Below, one piece after another: positions 55,716 to 64,000 of a stretch of 64,000 nucleotides of DNA. Source of the stretch: Erwinia psidii (GTDB taxonomy: Bacteria > Pseudomonadota > Gammaproteobacteria > Enterobacterales > Enterobacteriaceae); the NCBI RefSeq assembly GCF_003846135.1, contig NZ_RHHM01000007.1, forward strand, positions 186,001 to 250,000. The letters are read 5' to 3'. Within the stretch, counting starts at the first letter, position 1. The number at the start of each line of letters is the position of its first letter. The position numbers were made by a program, and so were the translations under genes. Below the pieces are notes generated by a model, which did not search any database, was not told the origin of the DNA, and was given only the letters and a program-made list of their open reading frames with translations.

Positions 55716-57740
55716 TCAGGAAGCGGCAATAAACAGCTCTCGCATATGATGCAGCTGGTCGCGAACCTGGGCGGCTTCTTCAAACTCCAGATTTTGCGCA
55801 TGCGTCTGCATTTTTGCCTCAAGTTGTTGAATTTGCTTCTGCAATCCTTTCGGTGACATATCCAGCGGCATCGCGTCATCTTCCACCACGGCGCGCGATG
55901 ATTTGCCACGGTTTTTACTTTTACTCTTGTTGGTCCCCTGCCCCAGCTCAAGAATATCAGCGATTTTCTTGTTCAGCGCCTGCGGGACAATGCCGTTCTG
56001 CTGATTGTAGATTTCCTGCTTCTCACGGCGACGCTCGGTCTCGCCTATGGCCCTGGCCATCGACGGCGTGATTTTGTCGCCGTAAAGGATCGCCTTACCG
56101 CTGACGTTACGTGCTGCACGTCCGATAGTCTGAATAAGCGAACGCTCAGAACGCAGAAAACCCTCTTTATCCGCATCAAGGATAGCCACCAGCGATACTT
56201 CCGGCATATCCAGCCCTTCTCGCAGCAGGTTAATACCCACCAGCACGTCAAATTTACCCAGTCTCAGATCGCGGATAATCTCGACCCGTTCAACGGTATC
56301 GATATCCGAGTGCAGATAGCGTACCCGTTCACCGTGTTCTTCCAGATATTCGGTCAGATCTTCCGCCATTCGTTTGGTCAGAACGGTAACCAGTACCCGC
56401 TCGTTGATTGCCACCCGTTGACGGATCTCCGACAGCAGATCATCCACCTGCGTACTGACCGGTCTGACCTCGATCAGCGGATCGAGCAACCCGGTCGGGC
56501 GCACCACCTGATCGATGACTTCGCCACCCGACTTCTCCAGTTCGTAATTGCCGGGTGTGGCAGAGACGTAGATCGTCTGCGGTGCCAGGGCTTCGAACTC
56601 CTCAAATTTCATCGGTCGGTTATCCAGCGCTGACGGCAGGCGGAAGCCATACTCCACCAGTGTCTCTTTCCGCGCCCGGTCGCCGCGATACATGCCACCA
56701 ATCTGTGGGATAGTGACATGGGATTCGTCAATAACCAGCAGGCCATCGGCAGGCAGATAATCAAACAGGGTTGGCGGGGGTTCGCCCGGTCCACGACCCG
56801 ACAGATAGCGCGAGTAGTTCTCAATCCCTGAACAGTAGCCCAGCTCGTTCATCATTTCGAGGTCAAACTGGGTGCGTTGGGACAACCGCTGTTCCTCCAG
56901 CAGTTTGTTATTTTCCAGCAGCGTCTTGCGGCGATCCACCAGCTCCAGCTTAATCTCTTCCATTGCCTGAAGAATACGTTCACGCGGGGTAACATAGTGG
57001 GTTTTCGGGTAGATGGTATAACGCGGGATCACTGCGTCAACCTGACCGGTCAGGGGATCAAAGATGGATAAACGCTCCACTTCTTCATCAAACAGCTCCA
57101 CCCGCAATGCGTAGTCGTCAGATTCAGCCGGGAAGATATCAATCACCTCACCACGCACGCGGAAGGTGCCGCGTTGGAAAGCCTGATCGTTACGGGTGTA
57201 TTGCAGCTCCGCCAGTCGACGCAGGATGGCCCGCTGATCGATAACCATCCCACGCGTCAGGTGCAGCATCATCTTCAGATACAAATTTGGATCGCCCAGT
57301 CCATAAATGGCTGACACCGACGCCACCACGATCACATCCCGCCGCTCCAGCAGGGCTTTGGTGGCTGACAGCCGCATCTGCTCAATATGCTCGTTAACCG
57401 AGGCATCTTTCTCAATAAACGTATCGGAACTGGGTACGTAGGCTTCTGGCTGATAATAATCGTAATAGGAAACAAAATACTCCACGGCGTTATCCGGGAA
57501 AAACGCCTTCATTTCACCGTAAAGCTGAGCTGCCAGAGTTTTGTTGGGTGCCAGCACCATTGTGGGGCGATTGAGATCGGCAATGACATTCGCCACGGTA
57601 AAGGTTTTACCCGATCCGGTTACCCCAAGCAGCGTCTGATGAGCCAGCCCGTCTTCGAGGCCCTCTTCGAGACGGCGAATGGCTTCCGGCTGGTCACCGG
57701 AAGGTTTGAAATCGGAACTGAGTTTAAAAACTTTGCTCAT
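55716..57740 (-). CDS. uvrB: UvrB, excinuclease ABC subunit B
   Basis: A 674-residue nucleotide-excision-repair helicase-like protein that verifies damage and loads UvrC. Walker A GVTGSGKT is at 39-46, the beta-hairpin follows around [21 protein letters not shown], then helicase motifs [14 protein letters not shown] and [10 protein letters not shown], and the C-terminal UVR motif near [20 protein letters not shown]. The start [20 protein letters not shown] matches E. coli; 67 upstream codons pass through the promoter and were excluded. A LexA box lies upstream. Confidence 0.98.
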   Translation of the reverse strand: MSKVFKLSSDFKPSGDQPEAIRRLEEGLEDGLAHQTLLGVTGSGKTFTVANVIADLNRPTMVLAPNKTLAAQLYGEMKAFFPDNAVEYFVSYYDYYQPEAYVPSSDTFIEKDASVNEHIEQMRLSATKALLERRDVIVVASVSAIYGLGDPNLYLKMMLHLTRGMVIDQRAILRRLAELQYTRNDQAFQRGTFRVRGEVIDIFPAESDDYALRVELFDEEVERLSIFDPLTGQVDAVIPRYTIYPKTHYVTPRERILQAMEEIKLELVDRRKTLLENNKLLEEQRLSQRTQFDLEMMNELGYCSGIENYSRYLSGRGPGEPPPTLFDYLPADGLLVIDESHVTIPQIGGMYRGDRARKETLVEYGFRLPSALDNRPMKFEEFEALAPQTIYVSATPGNYELEKSGGEVIDQVVRPTGLLDPLIEVRPVSTQVDDLLSEIRQRVAINERVLVTVLTKRMAEDLTEYLEEHGERVRYLHSDIDTVERVEIIRDLRLGKFDVLVGINLLREGLDMPEVSLVAILDADKEGFLRSERSLIQTIGRAARNVSGKAILYGDKITPSMARAIGETERRREKQEIYNQQNGIVPQALNKKIADILELGQGTNKSKSKNRGKSSRAVVEDDAMPLDMSPKGLQKQIQQLEAKMQTHAQNLEFEEAAQVRDQLHHMRELFIAAS

Positions 57741-57817
57741 TGCATGGCTACTCGTTGAAGGGTCATACCAACCGGTAACTGATTTTACTCCGCCCTGACA
57801 ATTTTTCCAGCGAAAAA

Positions 57818-57837
57818 TACTGGATATAATTACAGTA
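57818..57837 (-). promoter_or_regulatory. LexA (SOS) box upstream of uvrB
   Basis: On the minus strand TACTGTAATTATATCCAGTA reads CTGT-N8-CCAG with flanking TA on both sides. It is 78 bases upstream of the start codon. The E. coli uvrB box has the same CCAG variant. Confidence 0.88.
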
Positions 57838-58354
57838 ATATTCCATACTGCTGCTGTAAACGATAGGGATGCCTTGTTGAGAATTGGGAGGTTATTACGC
57901 TTCCCTCTGTGCGGCAAACTATCCCCAGGCAGCCTGGGCATTTAACATTTGTCAATATGTTCTGACAAAATGTCGCGCCAGATTGTCACCAGGCTCAGGA
58001 TGGCTTGATTTTAGATAATTAATTGAATTTAAGATGATTTTAATTTGTGAGATCTTTAGGAGCAATCTAAGCTCAGGCCGCGTCCACCCTCGTTTTCCGC
58101 AGGTTTTCAGTTGTTCATACACAAGTTTATCCACAGGAATAGTGGATAACTGATTACAGCGCCTGAGCCGTCTGATGTGTATAAATCGTCATTGCGTCAT
58201 TAATATGGCCGCAAATATTTTTTTTGGATTTTTTTTTGCCCACGGCACAGGGAAATCCGGCCCTGGAATGCATATTTTCTGCATAAGCGCTACGTTTTTT
58301 ACGGCGGAAATTATCCCCCCAGACCGCATGTCTTTGCAAAAAGTAATAAACACA
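57838..58354. other. Long uvrB upstream region with paired DnaA boxes
   Basis: AT-rich, with no supported gene. It contains an imperfect inverted repeat ACATTTGTCA...TGACAAAATGT at about 57947-57972 and two inverted DnaA boxes at 58127-58149. It also carries T-rich runs around 58215-58240. E. coli uvrB has a DnaA-box-linked distal promoter, so an upstream uvrB promoter may lie here. Confidence 0.5.
58127..58149. promoter_or_regulatory. Two inverted DnaA boxes
   Basis: TTATCCACA (58127-58135) matches the strict DnaA box, and AGTGGATAA (58141-58149) is the complement of TTATCCACT, five bases away in opposite orientation. Confidence 0.7.
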
Positions 58355-58371
58355 GGCACCACAAAAGTGCA
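58355..58371 (+). promoter_or_regulatory. NtrC-like binding site
   Basis: GGCACCACAAAAGTGCA has GCAC-N7-GTGC, the dyad of NtrC sites (GCACC-N5-GGTGC) with one mismatch. It lies about 95 bases upstream of the sigma-54-type promoter, a normal enhancer distance. Confidence 0.5.
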
Positions 58372-58464
58372 AATGGAAATTACCCAGGGCAATTGTTTAA
58401 CATTTCTGACTATTTATGCGGCTGTTTTGTCGCCTGATTGCCCGCTTGTGGCACTTTCTGGAAC

Positions 58465-58480
58465 TGGCACTGTAATTGCA
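58465..58480 (+). promoter_or_regulatory. Sigma-54 (-24/-12) promoter ahead of the UrtE-like gene
   Basis: TGGCAC-N5-TTGCA has GG and GC elements 12 bases apart, the strict -24/-12 form. It is about 150 bases upstream of the ATPase start. Nitrogen-regulated urea transporter operons are commonly sigma-54 dependent. Confidence 0.7.
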
Positions 58481-58628
58481 TAAAATTATTCACCGCCTCC
58501 TGCTGAGACACCGCAGCGTGGAAGGTAGACAACCACAGGCGTTTTGCAATCAGGACCGTTTGTCATACAGCGGAAAGCGGATGCATTCAGGTGCGATCTT
58601 AAACGGTATTTATGAAGGAGAGTGTCAG

Positions 58629-59348
58629 ATGCTCAGCTTACGTTCAGTCAATCAGTTCTATGGGCAAAACCATATTCTGTGGGATGTGGATTTGGATTTA
58701 GCTCCCGGCACCTGTACCGGGGTGCTGGGACAGCCGGGAATGGGAAAAACAACCCTGGTCAACTGTATTATGGGCCATCTGCCCATCAACAGCGGTTCAA
58801 TGACCTGGCAGGAGGCCGACCTGCCGCCGCAAAACCTGCTGCTGCAACCGGTGGAGCAACGTGCCGCGCTGGGCATTGGCTACGTACCGCAGGGGCGTCA
58901 GATTTTCTCGCAGCTTAACGTCGAGGAGAATCTGCAAATTGCCCTGCTGGCCGGTGCCGGACAGGAGCGTCATCGCGCCATTCCACAGATGATCTACGAA
59001 CTTTTTCCGGCGCTTTATTCCAGGCGTCACCAGCGCAGCGGCGAGCTGTCACTCGATCAGCAGCAACAGCTGGCGCTGGCCAGAGCGCTGGTGTTAAAGC
59101 CAAAACTGCTGATCCTGGATGAGCCAACGGGAGGGATGTCGCCCTGGCTTGAAGAAGAAATGGGCAACCTTATTCACCGACTGAATAATGATTTTGGCCT
59201 GACAATCCTGCTGCTGGAACAGCGGATATCATTTATCCGCCGCGTCGCCGACTATTTTTTGCTGCTGCACCGTGGGCGCAATGTGGCGCATGGCAAAATG
59301 GCGCAACTGGATGAACAGATTATCAATACCTGGCTGACGGTAACCTGA
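58629..59348 (+). CDS. Orphan UrtE-like ABC transporter ATPase
   Basis: A 239-residue ABC ATPase most like UrtE, the second ATPase of the urea transporter (branched-chain type). Walker A GQPGMGKTT is at 34-42 and Walker B LLILDEP at 160-166. The stretches SINQFYGQNHIL-like start, GIGYVPQGRQIFSQLNVEENL, IYELFPALYSRR and LLLEQRISFIRRVADYFLLL fit UrtE. The ABC signature reads LSLDQQQQLA instead of LSGGQQQQLA, so the two glycines that contact ATP are lost; activity is doubtful. No urtABCD genes are adjacent. The start has GGAGAGTGTC upstream. Confidence 0.8.
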   Translation: MLSLRSVNQFYGQNHILWDVDLDLAPGTCTGVLGQPGMGKTTLVNCIMGHLPINSGSMTWQEADLPPQNLLLQPVEQRAALGIGYVPQGRQIFSQLNVEENLQIALLAGAGQERHRAIPQMIYELFPALYSRRHQRSGELSLDQQQQLALARALVLKPKLLILDEPTGGMSPWLEEEMGNLIHRLNNDFGLTILLLEQRISFIRRVADYFLLLHRGRNVAHGKMAQLDEQIINTWLTVT

Positions 59349-59612
59349 TCGCCCGCCGTAGCACTGAGTAGGGGTTGACGGGTTAACGTAACGGGTGTGG
59401 TCAGTATTGTGCGCTGCCGTTCAGGAGCTGAGGCGAATATTTATTACTGACCAACAAACGTCACTGATGTCTGATCCTTTTGGCATATATTGTTTAATTT
59501 TATGGTATGCCAGATTGTAAATGATTATTTTGGCACAGGTTACTCCTGCTGCTCGGGGACATATTTCCGGCACGTTACCACATGATCAATCTGACTGCTC
59601 CCGCTCTCCTTT

Positions 59613-59990
59613 TTACCGTGCTAACCTAAACGGCCACGGTGTAAACGCGGCGGAGCCTTTCTGGTCATCAGACACCCTGATCATATGATATGTTTTTCCA
59701 TCCTTAAGAAATAAACCCTGGTCTTTTTCGCCATCAGATATATTCCTGTCACCTGCCTGACTGCTGCAAAAACAGGATTTTATTGATTTCAGTAATCCAA
59801 AATTTTGCTCCCCACCGCCGTCAGGAACCGCCGCAGGATCTGAGAGCTTCTGTACCATCTTTTCTGCATTCTCATTTTTGACCGATGACAATTTACCTGG
59901 AATACCGGATTTGTCATACTTATCCGTTGAAAGTTGATTATAAGGTGACACAGTTGAATAAGGTCTTATTACAATAGGGTCCAGCGCCAT
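59613..59990 (-). CDS. Hypothetical protein, 125 residues
   Basis: A polar protein starting MALDPIVIRPYSTVSPYNQL, without signal peptide or membrane segment. The middle holds CFCSS and basic stretches, and the end reads TYHMIRVSDDQKGSAAF. The Ser/Asn-rich N-terminus has the look of a type III-secreted protein, but no hrp box is visible upstream. An upstream in-frame extension to 60050 was not used. The surrounding sequence is AT-rich. No family recognised. Confidence 0.5.
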   Translation of the reverse strand: MALDPIVIRPYSTVSPYNQLSTDKYDKSGIPGKLSSVKNENAEKMVQKLSDPAAVPDGGGEQNFGLLKSIKSCFCSSQAGDRNISDGEKDQGLFLKDGKTYHMIRVSDDQKGSAAFTPWPFRLAR

Positions 59991-60404
59991 CTTTCGGCTC
60001 CTTTTATATAAAATAATGATGCTATTTCTGCTGGCTAAACAACGCGCCAAAGAGGCTACAGTATCTGATAAATGAAATATTTCAAAAAACGGTGATTAAC
60101 GACACGGTTAAAGAAAACAGACGACCACAGTCCGTCACCGCATCCGGCTACAAAATTTACATAAGAAATAAAAAAGAGGCCCCGCGCAATTCGGCCTTAT
60201 TATCACCAATAAATAAGAGAAAATCGCCAGCCATCCAGAAGCTGGCCCAACGGGCGTAATTGCGTAAGCCTGTAAATATAAAGAACGGACACGATCGGTG
60301 CATCACCACTGGAGAGTACCGTTGTACGTCAGGATGACAGGCACTGCCCCTGACCTGGAGAGCAGGGTAAAATAGCCTGACGGAACCGACCGTTGTTACC
60401 GGGG
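59991..60404. other. Intergenic region downstream of bioD
   Basis: No gene supported. AT-rich in its left half, with a terminator-like hairpin at 60170-60197. Confidence 0.4.
60170..60197 (-). terminator. Putative terminator after the biotin operon
   Basis: On the minus strand a 5-bp stem AGGCC / GGCCT (11-base loop) is followed shortly by six T residues. It lies about 210 bases beyond bioD, so it may instead belong to an unseen transcript. Confidence 0.45.
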
Positions 60405-61079
60405 TTATTCCGGGAGCGTGACAAAGTGCCCCAGTCGCTCAAACTGCGTGCTGTCAGAAAGATGCGGAATTTCGCCCAGCATGGGTGCCGCCAGCCGCTG
60501 TTGCAGGCTGGCCAGATATTCAGCGTGTCGCCTGCCGGCAGGCTGTACCACATTAGCAATCCATCCTGCCAGCCGCAGTCCGCTGGTCTGAATTGCCTGT
60601 GCAGTGAGCATCGCATGATTGATGCAGCCAAGTTTGATTCCCACCACCAGCACGACCGGCAGTTGTTCCTGTACCACCCAGTCAGCAAAGGTGGTGCTGG
60701 CCGACAGCGGTGTGTACCAGCCTCCTGCCCCTTCTGTTAATACCCAGTCAGCCTGACGGCTCAACGCTGCCAGCCCGGCCGAAAGCCGGGAAAAAAGAAT
60801 GGGCCGCTGCTCCAGTTCACTGGCGATATGGGGTGAAGTCGGCTCCATAAATGCCAGAGGATTAATATCCTCATAGGGCAACAACAGTACACTGTTGCGC
60901 TGGAGGGCCAGCGCGTCACTGTTACGAACACCTTCCGGCGTCAGCTCACAGCCTGATGCCACCGGCTTGTATCCCACCGCGCGAAAACCCGCGGAGCGTG
61001 CAGCCTGCAGCAGTGCCTGACTTGCCACGGTTTTGCCAACTTCAGTATCTGTTCCGGTAATAAACCAGCATTTAGTCAC
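60405..61079 (-). CDS. bioD: BioD, dethiobiotin synthetase
   Basis: A 224-residue ATP-dependent carboxylase closing the ureido ring of dethiobiotin. The P-loop GTDTEVGKT is at 9-17 and VLTEGAGGWYTPLS holds the conserved glutamate. It overlaps bioC by eight bases. Confidence 0.96.
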   Translation of the reverse strand: MTKCWFITGTDTEVGKTVASQALLQAARSAGFRAVGYKPVASGCELTPEGVRNSDALALQRNSVLLLPYEDINPLAFMEPTSPHIASELEQRPILFSRLSAGLAALSRQADWVLTEGAGGWYTPLSASTTFADWVVQEQLPVVLVVGIKLGCINHAMLTAQAIQTSGLRLAGWIANVVQPAGRRHAEYLASLQQRLAAPMLGEIPHLSDSTQFERLGHFVTLPE

Positions 61080-61830
61080 AATCGATTACTCCATACACCA
61101 GATGGTAACTGAGCAGAAATCCGCGCCTGTCGCGCGGCCAGTGCTGCGTTAATTGTTGCAGGTGACGACGACTGAGTATCATCCCATCACGCCCCTGATG
61201 CAGATGAGTAGCGCCGGTTCCCTTCAGTGAACGCAGCGTGCTGAGCAGGTCCGGGAATGCCAGCGTCAGCGTTTGCTGATGCAACTGTGCCCCCAGCGAT
61301 TGCCCCGCCTCACGTATGGCATCAACCGTCAGAAAACGATTAACCGGCGCATTTAAATCAAGCACCTGCCAGGCGGTATTCAGCTCACTGAGCGAGCCGG
61401 CTGCAAGCGTGGAGAACAGCACCTGACCTCCCGGCAACGTCACCCGGCGCAATTCCTGCAGGGCCATGCTTAAGTCACTGCACCATTGCACGGCAAGGTT
61501 GCTCCAGCACAGATCAAACTGCGGTTCAGCGAAGGGTAAAGCTTCAATGTCCCCCGGCTGGTAATGGTCGGCAGCCTGTTGTGACCTGGCCTGAAACAAC
61601 ATCTCTGCTGATAAATCGAGCGCGGTCACCTGATTTCCGGCGCGACGCCAGCGCTGGCTGAACCAGCCGGTACCACAGCCGGCATCAAGAATTTTCCGGC
61701 CCTGACGCCACCGGGCATAGCTGGCCAGCTGTTCACCGCTTCTGCGTTGCAGTTCAGCGTACTGGTCATAGCCTGATGCCGCCCGACCAAATGCCCTGGC
61801 AATGGCCTGTTTATTAACGGTTTGCAGCAT
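61072..61830 (-). CDS. bioC: BioC, malonyl-ACP O-methyltransferase
   Basis: A 252-residue SAM methyltransferase (E. coli 251) that masks malonyl-ACP to start pimelate synthesis. SAM motif [15 protein letters not shown] and [11 protein letters not shown] are clear. The start [18 protein letters not shown] overlaps the bioF end by 17 bases; 12 upstream codons inside bioF were excluded. Confidence 0.96.
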   Translation of the reverse strand: MLQTVNKQAIARAFGRAASGYDQYAELQRRSGEQLASYARWRQGRKILDAGCGTGWFSQRWRRAGNQVTALDLSAEMLFQARSQQAADHYQPGDIEALPFAEPQFDLCWSNLAVQWCSDLSMALQELRRVTLPGGQVLFSTLAAGSLSELNTAWQVLDLNAPVNRFLTVDAIREAGQSLGAQLHQQTLTLAFPDLLSTLRSLKGTGATHLHQGRDGMILSRRHLQQLTQHWPRDRRGFLLSYHLVYGVIDCD

Positions 61831-62968
61831 ACAACGCCTCCAGTAAGCCCTGAATATCTTCTGCATGGTGACGTGCCGTCAGGGTGATCCGTAGTCTGGC
61901 CGTGCCCGGAGGCACCGTGGGCGGCCGGATAGCGGTCAACCAGTATCCCTGCTGTCGCATCGTCGCCGCCATCCGTAATGCATGATGTTCAGACCCCACG
62001 ATCAGCGGCTGAATGGCCGTGGTTGACGGCGGTATTGTCAGTCCCAGCTGCTCCGCTCCGTGGCGGAACAGGGCAATATTCTGTCGCAGCCGTTGCCGCA
62101 GTTCATCCCCCTGCTGAATGCGGGACAAGGCGGTTTGCAGGGCGCAAACCTGTGCCGGAGGCATGGCGGTGCTGTAAATCAGGTGGCGGGCAAACTGCAA
62201 CAGATAATCAGCCGTGTCATTAGCACACAGTACCGCCGCCCCGCTGATACCGAATGCTTTACCAAAAGTGACCACTAACAGCTCCGGCTGAACCTGTTGC
62301 TGCCAGCAACTGCCCTTGCCCTGCTCACCGCAGGTGCCAATACCGTGGGCATCGTCCACCATCAGCCAGCCACCGTGAAGACGGGTAAGCCGGTGCAGTT
62401 CAGCCAGCGGAGCGCTGTCACCGTCCATACTGAACACGCCTTCGGTCACCACCAGGGTTTCGCCCTGATGCGGTGAAGCGGCAAGCAGTCTGGCCAGCGA
62501 ATCAGGCTGATTATGGGTAAAGCGTCGTAGCAGTGCCGGACTGAGGGCGGACGCCTCCAGCAGTGAGGCGTGAGACAGTTTATCGGCGAAGATCCGATCA
62601 TCTTTTCCGTTCAGCGCCGCAATCACCGCCTGATTGGCGGCAAAGCCGGAAATAAACAACAGCGCCCTGGGGTAGCCAAGCCAGTCCGCCAGCTGCTGTT
62701 CAAACTGCTGATGTGGCAATCTGTAGCCAGTGACATGGCCGGAGCCTCCCGCGCCAACGCCGTATCGCTCCGCGCCCTGCCGCCAGGCGTTGATGATGTC
62801 TGGATCGTGGCTCAGACCAAGGTAATCATTGCCGGAAAAATTAAGATAGCGCCGCCCGTCAATATCAAGCGTGCGTGCATCCCCCCGTTCACTGACACAG
62901 CGCTGGCGAAACTGCCCCTGCTCCCGGCGATTTTCCAGCGCCAGGCTGATACGTTGTGACCAGCTCAT
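61814..62968 (-). CDS. bioF: BioF, 8-amino-7-oxononanoate synthase
   Basis: A 384-residue PLP enzyme condensing pimeloyl-ACP with alanine (E. coli 384). Substrate-binding [24 protein letters not shown] [10 protein letters not shown], the PLP aspartate motif [10 protein letters not shown] and Schiff-base lysine in VTFGKAFG are present. It begins directly after bioB. Confidence 0.97.
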   Translation of the reverse strand: MSWSQRISLALENRREQGQFRQRCVSERGDARTLDIDGRRYLNFSGNDYLGLSHDPDIINAWRQGAERYGVGAGGSGHVTGYRLPHQQFEQQLADWLGYPRALLFISGFAANQAVIAALNGKDDRIFADKLSHASLLEASALSPALLRRFTHNQPDSLARLLAASPHQGETLVVTEGVFSMDGDSAPLAELHRLTRLHGGWLMVDDAHGIGTCGEQGKGSCWQQQVQPELLVVTFGKAFGISGAAVLCANDTADYLLQFARHLIYSTAMPPAQVCALQTALSRIQQGDELRQRLRQNIALFRHGAEQLGLTIPPSTTAIQPLIVGSEHHALRMAATMRQQGYWLTAIRPPTVPPGTARLRITLTARHHAEDIQGLLEALYAANR

Positions 62969-64000
62969 TTACAACGCCGCGTTGTAGAACAGTTCGGTAT
63001 CACCCTGCATCAGCTGACTGGCCAGCGCCTGTTGCTGTTCGTTATCACCAAATCCGGTGGTGGTCTGCTTCGGATTCAGCCCCAGTTTACGGAACAGTTG
63101 CAGATCCTTGTCTTCTTCCGGGTTTGGCGTGGTCAGCAGTTTGCAGCCGTAGAAAATGGAGTTCGCCCCGGCCATAAAACACATCGCCTGGGTCTGTTCA
63201 CTCATCGACTCACGACCTGCGGAAAGGCGGACATGGGAAGCCGGCATCATAATACGGGCAACGGCAATGGTGCGGATAAAATCGAACGGATCGACGTCAT
63301 CGTTATCTGCCAGCGGCGTGCCTTTTACCTTGACCAGCATATTGATGGGCACGCTTTCCGGCGGAGTGGGCAGATTGGCCAGCTGCACCAGCAGGCCGGC
63401 ACGATCGTTAACCGTTTCACCAAGGCCAACAATGCCGCCGGAGCAGACTTTAATTCCGACATCCCGCACTTTGCCCAGCGTATCGAGGCGTTCCTGATAA
63501 CTACGGGTGGTGATGATGTTGCCGTAAAATTCCGGCGAGGTATCCAGATTATGATTGTAAAAATCCAGTCCGGCACTGGCCAGACGCGCCGCCTGGTCAC
63601 CACTTAGCGTACCCAGCGTCATACAGGTTTCCAGCCCCATGGCTTTCACCCCTTTCACCATCTGTTCAAGGTACGGCATATCGCGCTCATGAGGATTTTT
63701 CCACGCCGCCCCCATACAAAAACGGTCCGAACCGGCTGCTTTCGCTTTACGGGCAGAGGTCAACACCTCTTCCACTTCCATCAGCCGCTCCGTTTCCAGC
63801 CCGGTTTTGTAGCGTGCGCTCTGCGGGCAGTATTTACAGTCTTCCGGGCAGGCGCCGGTTTTGATCGACAACAGCGTACTGACCTGAACCTGGCGGGGAT
63901 CGAAATGCTGCCGGTGAACCTGCTGCGCCTCAAACAGCAGTTCGAGAAAAGGCTTATCAAACAGGGTCTGTGCCTGCGCGATCGTCCAGCGATGTGCCAT
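62969..64000 (-). CDS. bioB: BioB, biotin synthase (radical SAM)
   Basis: A 343-residue radical-SAM enzyme that inserts sulfur into dethiobiotin. The SAM-cluster cysteines are C51, C55 and C58 (CPEDCKYC), and the [15 protein letters not shown] and GGIVGLGET blocks are conserved. The start codon is the last three bases of the window, matching the E. coli N-terminus MAHR. The bioA/bioB operator region and bioA would lie outside. Confidence 0.97.
   Translation of the reverse strand: MAHRWTIAQAQTLFDKPFLELLFEAQQVHRQHFDPRQVQVSTLLSIKTGACPEDCKYCPQSARYKTGLETERLMEVEEVLTSARKAKAAGSDRFCMGAAWKNPHERDMPYLEQMVKGVKAMGLETCMTLGTLSGDQAARLASAGLDFYNHNLDTSPEFYGNIITTRSYQERLDTLGKVRDVGIKVCSGGIVGLGETVNDRAGLLVQLANLPTPPESVPINMLVKVKGTPLADNDDVDPFDFIRTIAVARIMMPASHVRLSAGRESMSEQTQAMCFMAGANSIFYGCKLLTTPNPEEDKDLQLFRKLGLNPKQTTTGFGDNEQQQALASQLMQGDTELFYNAAL

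Noticed and set aside
59991-60200. Hrp box for the hypothetical gene at 59613
   Set aside because: No GGAACC-N15/16-CCAC pattern found on the relevant strand.
1-64000. CRISPR arrays, tRNA or rRNA genes, prophage
   Set aside because: No regularly spaced repeats, cloverleaf-like sequences, rRNA stretches or phage structural genes were seen on reading both strands; a tRNAscan or CRISPR finder run would be the decisive check.

Overview
The window is chromosomal DNA of a gamma-proteobacterium in the order Enterobacterales, most likely Erwiniaceae (Erwinia/Pantoea type). The backbone is collinear with parts of the E. coli bio-moa-ybh-ybi region: bioBFCD, uvrB, yvcK (ybhK), moaABCDE, ybhL, ybhN-clsB-ybhP, ybhQ, rhlE, dusC and dinG-ybiB. 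Accessory genes are inserted between these blocks. Assignments come from reading the translations against remembered protein families; no database search was run.

Layout. Positions 1-7480 hold a 5'-deoxynucleotidase, an M20 amidohydrolase, a flavin-reductase-like protein, ybiB-dinG with a LexA box, a degenerate gap and an Ail/OmpX-type outer membrane protein. Positions 7898-13727 hold a GNAT gene and a six-gene operon: an MlrA-type MerR regulator, an NTF2/SnoaL protein, an SDR, an FAD oxidoreductase, a DUF1365 protein and a Cfa-type methyltransferase. This set resembles the light/singlet-oxygen-induced fatty-acid modification modules of other proteobacteria. Positions 14030-19703 hold a tiny membrane protein, a chemoreceptor, an MpaB-like protein and bglX.

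The centrepiece is 19988-28462. A PecS-type MarR regulator sits between two divergent transcription units. The left unit encodes a uracil phosphoribosyltransferase, an EamA exporter, a HAD phosphatase and a small membrane protein. The right unit encodes a 1296-residue A-Ox-T-TE synthetase of the indigoidine (IndC/BpsA) family, a pseudouridine-5'-phosphate glycosidase homologue (IndA/PsuG) and a 4-oxalocrotonate-tautomerase-like protein. These five core functions (NRPS, C-glycosidase, phosphatase, UPRT, exporter) are those described for the Streptomyces minimycin/indigoidine pathway. The locus is therefore a candidate C-nucleoside antibiotic plus blue-pigment cluster with built-in self-resistance in an enterobacterium. 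The two outward promoters share an identical 14-base element.

Positions 28597-41444 hold a DUF3772/MscS channel, pbpG, a hypothetical gene, a degenerate gap, dedA, a GH15 gene, ldtB with a C-terminal extension, an IS200-like remnant beside a perfect 22-bp inverted repeat, a chemoreceptor with a sigma-28 promoter and an MFS gene. Positions 41608-53784 carry the conserved dusC-rhlE-ybhQ-ybhP-clsB-ybhN-ybhL and moa blocks, with a probable Moco riboswitch ahead of moaA. Positions 53785-55715 are a decay zone with a double-frameshifted secreted protein and an IS4-family transposase relic. After uvrB (LexA and DnaA boxes) comes an orphan UrtE-like ATPase behind an apparent NtrC/sigma-54 promoter. 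A hypothetical gene and the biotin operon follow, with bioB ending at the window edge.
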